Below, piece after piece: positions 1-8,846 of a stretch of DNA of 64,000 nucleotides. The notes under the pieces were generated by a model. The model ran no database searches. It was not told where the DNA came from and was given only the letters and a program-made list of their open reading frames with translations. The DNA comes from JACRBR01 sp964371355 (lineage in GTDB: Bacteria > Chloroflexota > Dehalococcoidia > DSTF01 > JACRBR01): positions 7,287 to 71,286 of the forward strand of contig CAYJMG010000021.1 of the NCBI GenBank assembly GCA_964371355.1, in the 5' to 3' direction. Every line of letters begins with the position of its first letter. Position 1 is the first letter of the stretch. A program made the translations under genes and the position numbers.

Positions 1-117
1 ATGGCGATGGCCGTCGCCGGGCTCGCTGGCTCGGGCGAGGTCCGCCTGCATGGTGCGGAGGCCGTGGCGGTCTCCTACCCCGCCTTCTGGGCCGACCTCG
101 AGAAGCTGGCGCAATGA
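1..117 (+). CDS. aroA: 3-phosphoshikimate 1-carboxyvinyltransferase (EPSP synthase), C-terminal end only
   Basis: Only the last 38 codons lie in the window. They read through an alanine/glycine-rich helix and the motif VAVSYPAFWADLEKL, which matches the conserved C-terminal end of EPSP synthase (family form AVSYPGFFxxL). The enzyme joins PEP to shikimate 3-phosphate in aromatic amino acid synthesis. The TGA stop at 115-117 overlaps the ATG of the guanylate kinase gene, so the two are probably co-transcribed. The call rests on a short tail, so it is good but not certain; the first ATG seen is not a real start. Confidence 0.75.
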   Translation: MAMAVAGLAGSGEVRLHGAEAVAVSYPAFWADLEKLAQ

Positions 118-698
118 CTGTGTCCGGCGGGCGCCCCCCGCTGCTCGTCGTCCTCTCCGGCCCGTCCGGCGTCGGCAAGGACAGCATCCTCGACGAACTC
201 AAGCGCCGCGGCCACGACTTCCACCGCGTCGTCACCTGCACCACCCGCCCTCCCCGCGAAGGCGAGCGCGACGGCGTCGACTACAACTTCGTCTCCGACG
301 GCCAGTTCGACCGCCTCATCGCGACCGGCGGCCTCCTCGAGCACGCCGTCGTCTATGGCCACCGCTCTGGCGTCCCGAAGCAGCAGGTGCTCGACGCCCT
401 CGCCCGCGGCCTCGACGTCTACGTGCGCACCGACGTCCAGGGCGCCGCCAGCATCAAGCGCCTGATGCCCGGCGCCGTGCTCGTCTTCGTTGCGCCCACG
501 TCGCTGGACGAGCTGGAGGTGCGCATCCGCGCCCGCAACTCCGACGATGAGGAGCGCATCCAGCGCCGCCTCCGCACCGCCAGGTCCGAGATGGCGCGCC
601 AGGACGAGTTTGAGCACGTCATCGTGAACGAGCCCGGCCAGCTCGACCGCACAGTCGACCTCCTCGAGGCCGTGCTCGCCCGCACCCGCCCCGCCTGA
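114..698 (+). CDS. gmk: Guanylate kinase
   Basis: A 194-residue protein of normal length for guanylate kinase, which phosphorylates GMP to GDP with ATP in the cytoplasm. The P-loop GPSGVGKD is at residues 16-23, followed by the GMP-binding segment TTRPPREGERDGVDYNFV near residues 43-60 and the lid/arginine region RRLRTARSEM. The ATG overlaps the aroA stop by four bases (ATGA), which fixes the start and suggests translational coupling. About 100 bases without a gene follow, before a convergent minus-strand gene. An aroA-gmk pairing is not the usual gmk-rpoZ arrangement. Confidence 0.96.
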   Translation: MTVSGGRPPLLVVLSGPSGVGKDSILDELKRRGHDFHRVVTCTTRPPREGERDGVDYNFVSDGQFDRLIATGGLLEHAVVYGHRSGVPKQQVLDALARGLDVYVRTDVQGAASIKRLMPGAVLVFVAPTSLDELEVRIRARNSDDEERIQRRLRTARSEMARQDEFEHVIVNEPGQLDRTVDLLEAVLARTRPA

Positions 699-801
699 CG
701 CCCCTCGCGAAACTGGCTACGGCACGCCGAAGCAGTACAAGTGAATACCGGCGTTCGCCGACGCGAGAGTGGCGCTATCCAGCCTCCAGCATCCGCATCT
801 G

Positions 802-1542
802 CTAGGCGGACTGCCGCGTGATCGTCAGCGGCCCGTACTCCGCGATCACGCCCTGCCCGTGGCACGAGACCGACTTCCCGTCCCGGATGTCCTTCTCGGT
901 CATGATGCCCAGCGCCGCGATCATCGACTCCATCCTCGGAACGTTCGACTCGCGGTTCACCAGCTCGCCCTCGACGTAGAACAGCAACTCGGCCGTCCCC
1001 TGGTCGTAGCTGATTCGATAGCGGTGCGTCTGCTTCTCGCCCTTGGGCAGAGGCCGCTCGTTGAACAGGCCGAAGTACTTCTGACCCTCACCCTCGGGCG
1101 CCGCCGCCCCTGGGAACGGCAGGCGGGCGTACACCGTCGCGTAGCGCTCGTTCGACTGGAAGAAGTCGATGGCCAGCCCCTGTGACAGGTCCAGCAGATT
1201 GAAGGACACGTAGCCGTCGTAGAAGTCGTCCGGCACGCCGTTCACCTTCTCGCAGCGCAGGTCCAGCTCGAACGAGATCGCGCCGCCCGGCGGTACCGCG
1301 AACGCCTCCTTCGAGAAGTACATGTGGTGCGCGTTGTCGAAGAACTGCACGGTGTCGTGCGTGCGCGTCAACGGTACTGCACCCACCCGCAGCTTCCCGT
1401 TCTGCACCAACACGACAGCGTTCGGCTCGCGGAACTCCCACCCCGGGAATCCCCCGATCACCCACTTGGTCTCCGGCTTCAGGATGTCGGCGAAGTCGCC
1501 ATACACCACCGTCTCGACGCCTCGCTCCACCTCGGTCGTCAT
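802..1542 (-). CDS. Conserved hypothetical protein, possible beta-sandwich (DUF6081-like)
   Basis: A 246-residue soluble protein with no signal peptide or membrane segment. It is rich in aromatic and beta-strand patterns (for example ISFELDLRCEKVNG and HRYRISYDQGTAELLFYVEG), the alternating pattern of a jelly-roll or concanavalin-like sandwich. I am reminded of the DUF6081 group but cannot confirm this by eye. No catalytic motif is evident. It is convergent with gmk and about 150 bases downstream of another minus-strand hypothetical gene, so it could share its transcript. Function unknown. Confidence 0.75.
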   Translation of the reverse strand: MTTEVERGVETVVYGDFADILKPETKWVIGGFPGWEFREPNAVVLVQNGKLRVGAVPLTRTHDTVQFFDNAHHMYFSKEAFAVPPGGAISFELDLRCEKVNGVPDDFYDGYVSFNLLDLSQGLAIDFFQSNERYATVYARLPFPGAAAPEGEGQKYFGLFNERPLPKGEKQTHRYRISYDQGTAELLFYVEGELVNRESNVPRMESMIAALGIMTEKDIRDGKSVSCHGQGVIAEYGPLTITRQSA

Positions 1543-1680
1543 CGTCCTCGCTCCAGGCTCGTGTAGGTGTTCTCGGTGTCCGCAGTGAGGCTACCGCGCC
1601 GCCCCGGCGACCCGCACCCCACGCAATGCGTCCCGCGCATACCCAACAACCACCAGGTCCGCGCCGCAGCCGTTTCCGCT

Positions 1681-1708
1681 CTCTGTCCTCTGTCCCCTAC
1701 TCGTCATC
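1681..1708. repeat. Heptamer tract across a stop codon
   Basis: Four consecutive 7-base units (CTCTGTC twice, then CCCTACT and CGTCATC) run through the stop codon (1697-1699, minus strand) of the gene at 1697-2416. This is one of many degenerate heptamer or octamer tracts in the window; see the findings. Confidence 0.6.
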
Positions 1709-2416
1709 CTCTTCATCCCCGTCGCCCGCGGTCGGCCTCGGGACGAGCGGCGTCGGCCGGTCATCGTCACGCCGACGCATGCGCGGCGGCAATGCGTCGA
1801 TCGTCTTCCGCAGCCGCTCGATGTCGTCCGCGCGGTCGGCCGCCACGACCACGACGTTCGTGTCGCGGAGCGCTTGCAGCTCCGGCGTGGAGATGTCACC
1901 CCTAACCCGCGCCCACAGCGGCTTGCGCGTCATCGCGAAGATGCGGCGCAGCTCCATTTGCCGCCGCACCGTCAGCGACCCCTCGATCGCCCCCACGTCG
2001 ATCGCGTCGAGCTGAAACGCCTCCAGCGTGCGTACGTCGTTGTCCTCCAGGTCCTTCGGCAGCGTGAGGACGTAACCGGCCTTCTCGTCCTGCAGCGCGG
2101 TGGCCGTCGCCTGGTTCGGGTCGAACACGACGAAGTCGAAGCCGCCTTCGCGGTAGCTCTTGGCTTCGTCGTCGGTCTTGCCCGCGATGGCCGCCCCCGC
2201 GATCGTCCCCGAAAGCTCCCGCGCCGCATCCGGCCGGGCCCCCGCTACGACGACGGTGTCGGCGCCGCGGCGCGCCATCTCCGCCGCGTCCTTCGCATCC
2301 TTTGCGACGCCCGCCAGGACCATCGTCGGCTCCTTCGCGGCCTTCGCGGCCCCAAACCCCAGGACCGCCGTCGAAAGGCGCGTGACGTTCTTGATCTTCT
2401 CTGCCAGCTTGCTCAA
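1697..2416 (-). CDS. Hypothetical protein with TIM-barrel-like pattern
   Basis: A 239-residue protein that I cannot assign to a named family. It begins with a basic amphipathic helix (SKLAEKIKNVTRL) and then shows alternating hydrophobic strands and helices (TMVLAGV, ADTVVVAGA, FDFVVFDP, LDAIDVGAI, NVVVVAAD), which resembles part of a beta/alpha barrel or a Rossmann-like fold. The C-terminus is a disordered tail of arginine, proline and acid residues (GDGDEEDDE). The start is the ATG at 2416. The 3' end overlaps a heptamer tract. Confidence 0.7.
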   Translation of the reverse strand: MSKLAEKIKNVTRLSTAVLGFGAAKAAKEPTMVLAGVAKDAKDAAEMARRGADTVVVAGARPDAARELSGTIAGAAIAGKTDDEAKSYREGGFDFVVFDPNQATATALQDEKAGYVLTLPKDLEDNDVRTLEAFQLDAIDVGAIEGSLTVRRQMELRRIFAMTRKPLWARVRGDISTPELQALRDTNVVVVAADRADDIERLRKTIDALPPRMRRRDDDRPTPLVPRPTAGDGDEEDDE

Positions 2417-2531
2417 TCTCGTTCTCCTGTCCGTTTCGGACAGGGTACCGGCGCTTCAAACCCCGTGGAAGCACCGAGGCGATCTACTAGCAGCTATGAG
2501 CTATCGGCCAACAACTCCGCCTAGCGGTAAA

Positions 2532-2568
2532 CGCGGACGGGAGCGTGGCTGAAACGCTCCCGTCCGCG
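2532..2568 (-). terminator. Intrinsic terminator after the beta-propeller gene
   Basis: A perfect 15-bp stem (2532-2546 with 2554-2568) with a 7-base loop lies five bases beyond the stop codon of the minus-strand gene at 2574. On that strand it is followed by TTTACC. This fits a rho-independent terminator for that gene, although the T-run is short. Confidence 0.7.
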
Positions 2569-2573
2569 GGCCG

Positions 2574-4118
2574 CTACTGACCGGAAGACCAGACAGGGCT
2601 GTGGCCATCCGTGATCAGCGTGGGATATCCGCCGGCGGTGTCGCCGATGAAGATGTGTCCGCTGGCCGAAAAGGCGACGAGTGTCCGGGGCCCGCCGCTC
2701 GGCCTTCCCGCGTAGCCGGCCGGGATCAGCGTTGACGCGCCGGTGACGCCATCGAACGACCAGATGCCGTTCGTCCCCGCCGTCCCCATGTCATGCGGGA
2801 AGATGATGCGCGAGCCATCGCCCGTCCACCCCAGCTCCAGTACGCCGCCGCACTTGCCGCCGCCGGCGTACGCGTCGACAGGAGGCGTCGGCATGCGTGC
2901 GACGGCCGTGTCCGCGAACAGGTCGAACGACTCGTATTGCGATGTGCCGCTCTCTCCGTCCGACACGTAGTGCAGCGTCGCCAGCAGATTGCTTCGGGGC
3001 GACCAGGTGAGTCCGGAGAAGCCTTCGTTGTCGCCCCGCTGGACGCGCGCAACCTCGTTGCCGGCGCTGTCGAGTATCAGTTGCGCCGAGTCCGTTGTCC
3101 CGGTCACCTCATCGTACTTCCAGTACGACAGGAGGATCAGCGAGCCGTCGTAGTTGAACGCCGGAAGCCCCGACAGGCTGGCGCCCGCCCAGAACGCCTC
3201 GTCCCCCAGGACCCGCAGCTCGCCGGTCGCGACGTCCAGTACCGACGGTATCCCCTGGTACCCCTCCATGCTCGGCCCGGACCCCTGCTGCAGCACCGCG
3301 AGCGCTGCACCGTCGGTGGACCAGCTCTTGCCCATCACTCCGTCGACGGAGACGCGGACATTGCCCTCCAGGTCGATGATCCGCAGCTCGTTGGTCGGCC
3401 GGTCCGTCCGGTAGTCCGGAATGTTAAGGACGAGAAGCGTGCCGTCGGGCGACCACGCGAGATCCCTCGGCGTTACGTTGAAGCCCGCGCTGTCCTTCCC
3501 GGCCGCCATCAGCTCCCGCTGTTCGCTCCCGTCAGGACGCATGACCCACAGGGCCCCGTCGTTCCGGAAGAACGCGATCCGGCCGCCGGTCTCGCCGTAC
3601 TGCGGCGCGTTCGCGGCGGTCAGATCGGCATCGCCCTCTGGCGCCAGGAACTCCTCGGTCACCCAGCCGGCTCCCGCCAGGTGCCACCACCAGAGCCCAT
3701 CAGCTTCTTGGGCGTCCCCGGTAACCATCCCGCGGAATCCGTCGGGGAGGCACATCACCACGCTGGCGTACTCGTTCGTGACCGAGGGCTGCCGCCGCGC
3801 GTTGAGGCAGTCACCCGCCCCCGCGTTCACGCGCACCCACAAGCCCGCATGGAATCCGCCGTGCTCCTTGATTGCGGGAGTGGCCGTGGGGAACAGGTCC
3901 ACGTAAGCCGTCGCTGTTGCCGCCTCAGAGACCGCCGTCGCCGTCCATTGCTCGCCGATCGACGGCGTCGCCGTCTCGGTAGCCGTCGTCGTCTGCGTGA
4001 GCGTTGCATCTTCCGGGGTGGGGGTCAGCTCCTGCTGCCCCGTGAAGGCGTACACGCCCAGCCCAACCGCCACCGGGGCAATCGCGACGAGACCGAACGG
4101 ATAGCGGCGCGCTGGCAT
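2574..4118 (-). CDS. Membrane-anchored protein with SH3-like and TolB/WD40-like beta-propeller domains
   Basis: A 514-residue exported protein. Residues 8-24 form a single hydrophobic segment (signal anchor), followed by a Thr/Pro/Ala-rich linker to about residue 80. An SH3b-like module follows (WVRVNAGAGDCLNARRQPS to AGAGWVTEEFLAPEG, about 95-165). The rest is a run of beta-propeller blades with TolB/PD40-type motifs such as IAFFRNDGALWVMRPDG, DLAWSPDGTLLVL and GLTWSPRSNLLATL. Such proteins sit on the outer face of the membrane and bind ligands or proteins; no enzyme motif is visible. A terminator follows, so it is probably monocistronic. Confidence 0.85.
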   Translation of the reverse strand: MPARRYPFGLVAIAPVAVGLGVYAFTGQQELTPTPEDATLTQTTTATETATPSIGEQWTATAVSEAATATAYVDLFPTATPAIKEHGGFHAGLWVRVNAGAGDCLNARRQPSVTNEYASVVMCLPDGFRGMVTGDAQEADGLWWWHLAGAGWVTEEFLAPEGDADLTAANAPQYGETGGRIAFFRNDGALWVMRPDGSEQRELMAAGKDSAGFNVTPRDLAWSPDGTLLVLNIPDYRTDRPTNELRIIDLEGNVRVSVDGVMGKSWSTDGAALAVLQQGSGPSMEGYQGIPSVLDVATGELRVLGDEAFWAGASLSGLPAFNYDGSLILLSYWKYDEVTGTTDSAQLILDSAGNEVARVQRGDNEGFSGLTWSPRSNLLATLHYVSDGESGTSQYESFDLFADTAVARMPTPPVDAYAGGGKCGGVLELGWTGDGSRIIFPHDMGTAGTNGIWSFDGVTGASTLIPAGYAGRPSGGPRTLVAFSASGHIFIGDTAGGYPTLITDGHSPVWSSGQ

Positions 4119-4238
4119 GGCTTATTCCTCCTGCCTCGATTCTCGCGCGGACAGGATCGCCTCACCATGATGCGGCGCTGACATCGCCCTGATAGTTGAG
4201 TCCCAGAGTGTCCCGGAGAGCGTCCGCGCGCGGCCCGG

Positions 4239-5471
4239 TTAGCGGCTCGCCGCCGGCGCGGCCGCGGGCGCCGCCTCCTCGTGCAGGTTCGCCGGCTCCC
4301 GCACAGAAAGCGCCACCAGCGCCGAAACCGCCACCAGCATCCCCCCGATGATGGGGAATCCCGCGTGGATGCCGAGCTGGTCGGCAGTGATGCCCCCCAG
4401 CAGTGGCGCGATGGCAAAGCTCAGCGCCTGCGCGCTGCCCACCAGGCCGAACGCCGACCCCTGTTTGCCCTCGGGCGCGTTAGCGCCGATCAGTGCGTTC
4501 ACCATCGGGATCATCGCCCCGCTGAAGATCCCCACCACCGCCATCAGCGCCATGAGCGGTAACAACGAGTCGGCGAACGCCACCAGCGCGTACGCCGCGC
4601 CCGCCCCGATCGTCGCCAGCACCAGCGCGTTCTTGTACCCCGTCCGGGTCGCGATCCGCCCCGACCCCACGGCGGCCAGCGCGCTCGTCAGCGCGATGGC
4701 GGCGAAGACCAACCCCGTGTTCGATCGCACCCGCTCGTCCGAGAACGACTCCACGAGCAGCGGCACGACGGGCCTGACGAACACGGCCGCCGAACTCACG
4801 AGGAACATCACGGTGATGAGCGCCAGCATCGTCGGGACGTTCATCACCGTCCGCAGATTGCCGAAATACGAGGACCGCTTTTCGGGCTCCGGCCGGTGGA
4901 AATCCTCCTTCACAAAGAACCAGCACAGTGCGAAGGAAACCACGTACATCAACCCGCCCAGCGTGAACGTCATCCGGAATCCCACCGCCTCGGCCATGTA
5001 GCCGCCCAACACCGGCCCCACCGTCTGCGACGTGAACACCGCCATCTGGACAAGACCCAGCGCGTAGGCCAGGCGCTTCGGCGGCGTCCCCGCCGCCACC
5101 AGGGCCGTGGCCGCGGGGATCGTCCCCACGAACAGCCCCTGCAGCGCCCGCAGCGCGATGAACTGCCAGAGCGTCTGCACCGCGGCTTGCAGCGTGATAG
5201 TGATCATCGCTCCCGCGTACGCACGCAGAAGCAGGGGCTTCCGGCCGAAGCGGTCCGCCAGCGAACCCCAGAAGGGCGATGAGATGAAGAGCATTGCGCC
5301 CGTGGCCGCCGACGCGACGCCGGTCCAGTACGCCTGGTCGCCCGCCTTCTCGTATCCCAGGTCGCCGATGAAGAATGGGACGAAGGGAAAGATCAGGTTT
5401 GCCCCTGCCAGGGCGAGGAACTGCCCCACCCAGACGGCATAGAGGTTCTTCTCCCAGGTTTCGAGCTTCAC
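4239..5471 (-). CDS. MFS transporter (drug:H+ antiporter type, 12 TM)
   Basis: A 410-residue integral membrane protein with about 12 hydrophobic segments, the usual length of DHA1-type exporters such as TetA/MdtG. The loop 2-3 signature is GSLADRFGRKPLLLRAY (about residues 67-83), a good match to the MFS motif A, and the second half has a degenerate copy (GSGRIATRTGYKNALVL). The substrate cannot be told from sequence. There is no linked regulator; the gene upstream is a small hypothetical gene closed by its own terminator, so this gene has its own promoter in 5472-5555. Confidence 0.9.
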   Translation of the reverse strand: MKLETWEKNLYAVWVGQFLALAGANLIFPFVPFFIGDLGYEKAGDQAYWTGVASAATGAMLFISSPFWGSLADRFGRKPLLLRAYAGAMITITLQAAVQTLWQFIALRALQGLFVGTIPAATALVAAGTPPKRLAYALGLVQMAVFTSQTVGPVLGGYMAEAVGFRMTFTLGGLMYVVSFALCWFFVKEDFHRPEPEKRSSYFGNLRTVMNVPTMLALITVMFLVSSAAVFVRPVVPLLVESFSDERVRSNTGLVFAAIALTSALAAVGSGRIATRTGYKNALVLATIGAGAAYALVAFADSLLPLMALMAVVGIFSGAMIPMVNALIGANAPEGKQGSAFGLVGSAQALSFAIAPLLGGITADQLGIHAGFPIIGGMLVAVSALVALSVREPANLHEEAAPAAAPAASR

Positions 5472-5555
5472 ACGCAGGGCCCCGAGACAACGACACGACG
5501 CGCCGGGCGGCGCGTTGCGCCGAGTATAACGAGCCGTGATGTCACGCAGAACGAA

Positions 5556-5577
5556 GAGCCCGCGCTGGCGCGGGCTC
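5556..5577 (-). terminator. Intrinsic terminator after the small hypothetical gene
   Basis: A perfect 9-bp stem GAGCCCGCG/CGCGGGCTC with a 4-base loop. On the minus strand it is followed by TTCGTTCT. It lies 28 bases beyond the stop of the minus-strand gene at 5605 and separates it from the MFS gene. Confidence 0.7.
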
Positions 5578-5604
5578 CGTCTGTACTGCCCGTATGTACC
5601 GCTG

Positions 5605-5805
5605 CTACGCCGCGATCTTCCCGTGCTTCTTCTCGGATTCCTCGTTCGTCTCCGCCAGGATGCGCTCCCGCATCCGCGCCACCGCGTCCGCCGTCGGCGC
5701 GTCCTGCGCCCGGCGTCGCGCCGGCGCCAGCGCCTCGGCGAGCCAGCGCTCGGCCGATGCGTCTTCGAGGTCGGTGAGGTTGATCGGCATGGTCGGTGTC
5801 GTCAT
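5605..5805 (-). CDS. Small hypothetical acidic protein (66 aa)
   Basis: A short protein beginning MTTPTMPINLTDLEDASAER and ending in a charged helix (VARMRERILAETNEESEKKHG). I chose the ATG at 5805 because a purine-rich GCTGGAG lies just upstream on the minus strand and the longer reading has a low-quality N-terminus. The following perfect terminator hairpin supports a real transcription unit. No family is recognised. It could be a small regulatory or partner protein; function unknown. Confidence 0.55.
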   Translation of the reverse strand: MTTPTMPINLTDLEDASAERWLAEALAPARRRAQDAPTADAVARMRERILAETNEESEKKHGKIAA

Positions 5806-5978
5806 GGTCTCCAGCCCTTCGCTTTCAGAATCGGCGTCGCCCGCCGGATCTGTGGCGGTGCTGGCACCCAGAACGCCCACTGCGCGTCTGGGGCATGCAA
5901 GGCCGCCAGAGTCCATAACGCGCCCCACACCGAAACGTTACAGCCCGCCGCGACAACTTCCGAGAGATTCACCACCCC

Positions 5979-6335
5979 TCACGCCGCGCGCGGTGCGGGG
6001 GCCCTCCCTCGCGTAGTCCGTATGCGAGGCACCACACCGCCTGATGCCTGCACTTGCCCCGCGTCGATCCCCTCCCACCAAAGCAGCCGTTCCACCAGCC
6101 CGGGGTCGATCCGTTCGCTCCCTCCGCCCCCACCCCGTCCCCCACCGTGTCCAAAGTACAGCTCGGCGATCGCCGCCTCTTCAGTCATCAGCCCGCGCAA
6201 AGGCCCGCGCCCGTTGCCGCCGTCCCCCAATAGCCGCACCATCACCTCACAGAGTCCCAGCATCACCACCTCCACGCCGCATAGATCCCGGTCCGCTGAC
6301 ACCCTAAACCGCCGTACGCCGCGCCCCGTTAACAC
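5979..6335 (-). CDS. Doubtful open reading frame (Gly/Arg-rich)
   Basis: 118 codons, start at 6335 or an internal ATG. The central part (LRGLMTEEAAIAELYFG, then a Gly-rich stretch and VERLLWWEGIDAG) has some protein-like character, but the ends are Arg/Ala-rich as expected from random GC-rich frames. It is on the same strand and 170 bases upstream of the small gene at 5605-5805, so it could be an unrecognised partner. I keep it only as a weak candidate. Confidence 0.25.
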   Translation of the reverse strand: MLTGRGVRRFRVSADRDLCGVEVVMLGLCEVMVRLLGDGGNGRGPLRGLMTEEAAIAELYFGHGGGRGGGGGSERIDPGLVERLLWWEGIDAGQVQASGGVVPRIRTTRGRAPAPRAA

Positions 6336-6459
6336 GCGGCGAAGGATGCGTTAAGGGATCCGGAGGCCAGGTGTTACGGAACTGTTGTGGAATTTGCGGT
6401 TTACCGCTGGTTAACACTTCTCTAGCAGGTCGTTCACACACCGGGTCTATCGTGAAAAC

Positions 6460-6548
6460 GCGGGCGGACCGTTTGCACGTCTAATTTCAGGCGTAGGGTG
6501 TGACTATCTTTGAGGCAGGGAGTGAGCAAGCGGTCCGCCCGCTTGCTC
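6460..6548. repeat. Nested inverted repeats upstream of the response regulator
   Basis: A 17-base sequence at 6460-6476 recurs inverted at 6526-6542 with one mismatch. The right copy also lies in a local perfect hairpin: GAGCAAGCGG (6524-6533) pairs with 6539-6548 across a 5-base loop and is followed by TTTCTC. The two pairings are mutually exclusive, a layout typical of attenuators or of operators. A TATAAT hexamer follows at 6554-6559. Confidence 0.6.
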
Positions 6549-6634
6549 TTTCTCTATAATGGCCCGGACGATACTCACGGGGGGTTCAGGCGCTTCCATC
6601 GACCAGCCCCCCGGTTCCGCAGAAGGCGGCGCAC

Positions 6635-7330
6635 ATGCCGGGCACCATCCTCGTCGTCGACGATGAGAAGAACATCGTCCAGCTTGCACGCCTTTACCTC
6701 AATAACGAAGGGTTCCGCGTCGAATCCGCCCACGACGGAAAACAGGCCCTCGAGAAAGCCAAGTCCCTTCGCCCGGATCTGATTGTCCTGGACATCATGA
6801 TGCCCGAAATGGATGGACTCACTGTCTGCAAAGAACTCCGTAAGACCAGCAACGTCCCCGTCATCATCCTCACCGCCCGCGGCGACGACATCGACCGCAT
6901 CGTCGGCCTCGAGATCGGCGCCGACGACTACATGGCCAAACCCTTCAACCCACGCGAACTCGTCGCCCGCGTGAAGGCCGTCCTCCGCCGGTCCCAGGGC
7001 GAGCGCGAGGTGCCGGAGGTCGTCGAGGCCGGCCCCCTCCGCATCGATATCGCCAGCCGCGAGACGACCCTCGACGGCCACGCCCTCCAGCTCCGCGCGA
7101 AGGAGTTCGACCTCCTCACCGCCTTCGCACAGCACAAGGGCACCGTCCTCGATCGCGAGCGCCTGCTCCGCATGGTCTGGGGCACCGATTACTACGGCGA
7201 TTCCCGCACGATCGACGTGCACGTGGCCTGGCTGCGCGACAAGCTCGGCGATTCGGCGGTGAAGATCCAGACCGTCTGGGGCGTCGGGTACAAGTTGGTG
7301 GTCGAAAATGCTGGGGAGTCTCCGAGCTAG
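6635..7330 (+). CDS. Response regulator, OmpR/PhoB family
   Basis: 231 residues: a receiver domain (1-120) and a winged-helix DNA-binding domain (about 130-225). The acidic pocket is D9/D10, the phospho-acceptor is D53 in VLDIMMPEMDG, and the conserved switch residues are in ILTARGDDID and the lysine of MAKPFNPRELVARV. The C-terminal half has the OmpR signature LRAKEFDLLTAFAQHKGTVLDRERL and GYKLV. It overlaps the histidine kinase gene by 23 bases, so the two form one operon and should be cognate. The target genes are unknown; the downstream sugar nucleotidyltransferase or the regulator's own promoter repeats are possible. Confidence 0.95.
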   Translation: MPGTILVVDDEKNIVQLARLYLNNEGFRVESAHDGKQALEKAKSLRPDLIVLDIMMPEMDGLTVCKELRKTSNVPVIILTARGDDIDRIVGLEIGADDYMAKPFNPRELVARVKAVLRRSQGEREVPEVVEAGPLRIDIASRETTLDGHALQLRAKEFDLLTAFAQHKGTVLDRERLLRMVWGTDYYGDSRTIDVHVAWLRDKLGDSAVKIQTVWGVGYKLVVENAGESPS

Positions 7331-8846
7331 GCTCATCGTCTCGTTTGCGCTCGTCGTCGGCCTCGCCGTCTTCCTCGCCGGCGCCGGGGCCCTGCTGCTC
7401 CTGCGCGACAACCAGGAGGAGGACGCTCGCGCACGCTACGGCCGCCTCAGCGAGCCCCTCACGCTCGGCATTACCGCGCTGGCCGCCGATAGCTCTCGCA
7501 GCCTCAACGATATCGAGGGCTTCATCGACGACCGCTCGCGCGAGTACGGCGCCCGCATCCTGCTCCTCGATGGCGACCAGGTCGTCGTCCACGACACCGA
7601 GGGCGGCGAGCTGGAAGGCCGCTACGTCCTCTCCTTCGAGAGCACCGAGGTCCGTTCCGACGAGTCGCGCGGGCTCCGCTACAAGTGGGCCTCCTTCGAC
7701 AGCGGAGCCGATGACCTCACCCTGTTTGCGTCCGAGGTCGATCCCGGCGACACCCGCTTCGCCCCCCCTGAGTACCAGGCGCTCATCGCCATACCCAAGG
7801 ACAAACTCGCGTCGGCGTGGTTCGAACTCGTGCCCTCCCTCGCGCTGGCCGGTGCCATCGCCCTGTCGGTCTCGTGGGTCGTCTCGTTCTTCATCTCCCG
7901 GTCGATCTCCGGGCCGCTCGCCCGCATCACCCAGGCGTCGAAGCAGATGGCGCAGGGTCAATACGACGTCTACATCCCCATCAAGGGACAGGACGAGGTC
8001 GGCCGCCTCTCCGAGGCCTTCAACCAGATGGCCAAAGAGGTCAGTAACTCCCAGCGCACCATGAAGGATCTGCTGGCCAACGTCTCCCACGAACTCAAGA
8101 CGCCACTCACCTCCATCCAGGGCTTTTCCCAGGCCATCCTGGATGGCGTCGTCACCCAGGACGAAGACGTCAAGGAGTACAGCCGCCTTGTCTACGAGGA
8201 GGCCCAGCGGATGCGCGGCCTCGTCGACGACCTGCTCCTCCTCTCGCAGATCGAGTCCGGGCAGGTGTCGATGGATCACAGGCGCATCAACCTCGAGCAG
8301 CTCCTCACGCACACCATGGAGCGCTTCCAGTGGGCCATCCGCGATGCCGGCATCCAGTCCGGCGTCGCCCTCGAGCACCTGCCCGACGTCATTGGCGATG
8401 CCCGTCGTCTCGAGCAGGTGTTCTCGAACCTGCTCCAGAACGCGGTCCGTCATACCCCGCCCGGCGGTGTCATCACCATCAACGCCAAAGTGCTCGCCGG
8501 CGGACACGTCAGCATCTCCGTCCACAACACCGGCTCCCACATCCCGGCCGAGGACCTGGCCCGGGTATTCGAGCGCTTCTTCCAGGTCGACCGCGCCCGC
8601 ACCCGCAAGGGCGGGAGCAGCGGCCTCGGCCTGTCGATCGTCAAGGAGATCGTGGAGGCCCACGGCGGCACCGTGCGCGCCGTCAGCAGCGAAGAGCGCG
8701 GTACCGAGTTCATCGTCGTGCTGCCCAACCCCCGCAGCGCCGAGGCCCGCAGCGCCCGCCGCCCCGCCTCGCAAGAGAAACCCCGGCGAAAGACCCCCGC
8801 CCGTACCGACGAGCCCGTCGTCGAGCGCCCCGTCCCCAGTCCATAG
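7308..8846 (+). CDS. Sensor histidine kinase with HAMP domain
   Basis: 512 residues. TM1 is about 7-31, then an extracytoplasmic sensor of about 135 residues, TM2 about 173-196, and a HAMP domain starting SRSISGPLARITQASKQMA. HisKA carries VSHELKTPLTSIQGFSQ with phospho-acceptor H261. The ATPase N box is NLLQNAVRHTPPGG (about 376) and the G box is GSSGLGLSIVKEI (about 435). The C-terminal 45 residues are an Arg/Pro-rich tail. The kinase autophosphorylates and passes phosphate to D53 of the regulator encoded just upstream. The signal is unknown. The end of the gene lies inside a heptamer tract, so the last codons may be repeat-derived. Confidence 0.95.
   Translation: MLGSLRARLIVSFALVVGLAVFLAGAGALLLLRDNQEEDARARYGRLSEPLTLGITALAADSSRSLNDIEGFIDDRSREYGARILLLDGDQVVVHDTEGGELEGRYVLSFESTEVRSDESRGLRYKWASFDSGADDLTLFASEVDPGDTRFAPPEYQALIAIPKDKLASAWFELVPSLALAGAIALSVSWVVSFFISRSISGPLARITQASKQMAQGQYDVYIPIKGQDEVGRLSEAFNQMAKEVSNSQRTMKDLLANVSHELKTPLTSIQGFSQAILDGVVTQDEDVKEYSRLVYEEAQRMRGLVDDLLLLSQIESGQVSMDHRRINLEQLLTHTMERFQWAIRDAGIQSGVALEHLPDVIGDARRLEQVFSNLLQNAVRHTPPGGVITINAKVLAGGHVSISVHNTGSHIPAEDLARVFERFFQVDRARTRKGGSSGLGLSIVKEIVEAHGGTVRAVSSEERGTEFIVVLPNPRSAEARSARRPASQEKPRRKTPARTDEPVVERPVPSP

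Larger units (their letters stand above)
5806..6634. other. Largely non-coding region upstream of the two-component genes
   Basis: About 830 bases with no convincing gene. One open frame on the minus strand (5979-6335) is glycine/arginine-rich and unlike any family I know. The right half contains AT-richer DNA (6360-6450) and the palindromes described separately (6460-6548), then a TATAAT hexamer at 6554-6559, about 75 bases before the response regulator start. I see no tRNA or known structured RNA here. Confidence 0.5.

Noticed and set aside
5979..6335. Confident gene call for the Gly/Arg-rich minus-strand frame
   Set aside because: Kept only as a low-confidence candidate; no family, no clear ribosome-binding site, composition typical of random frames.
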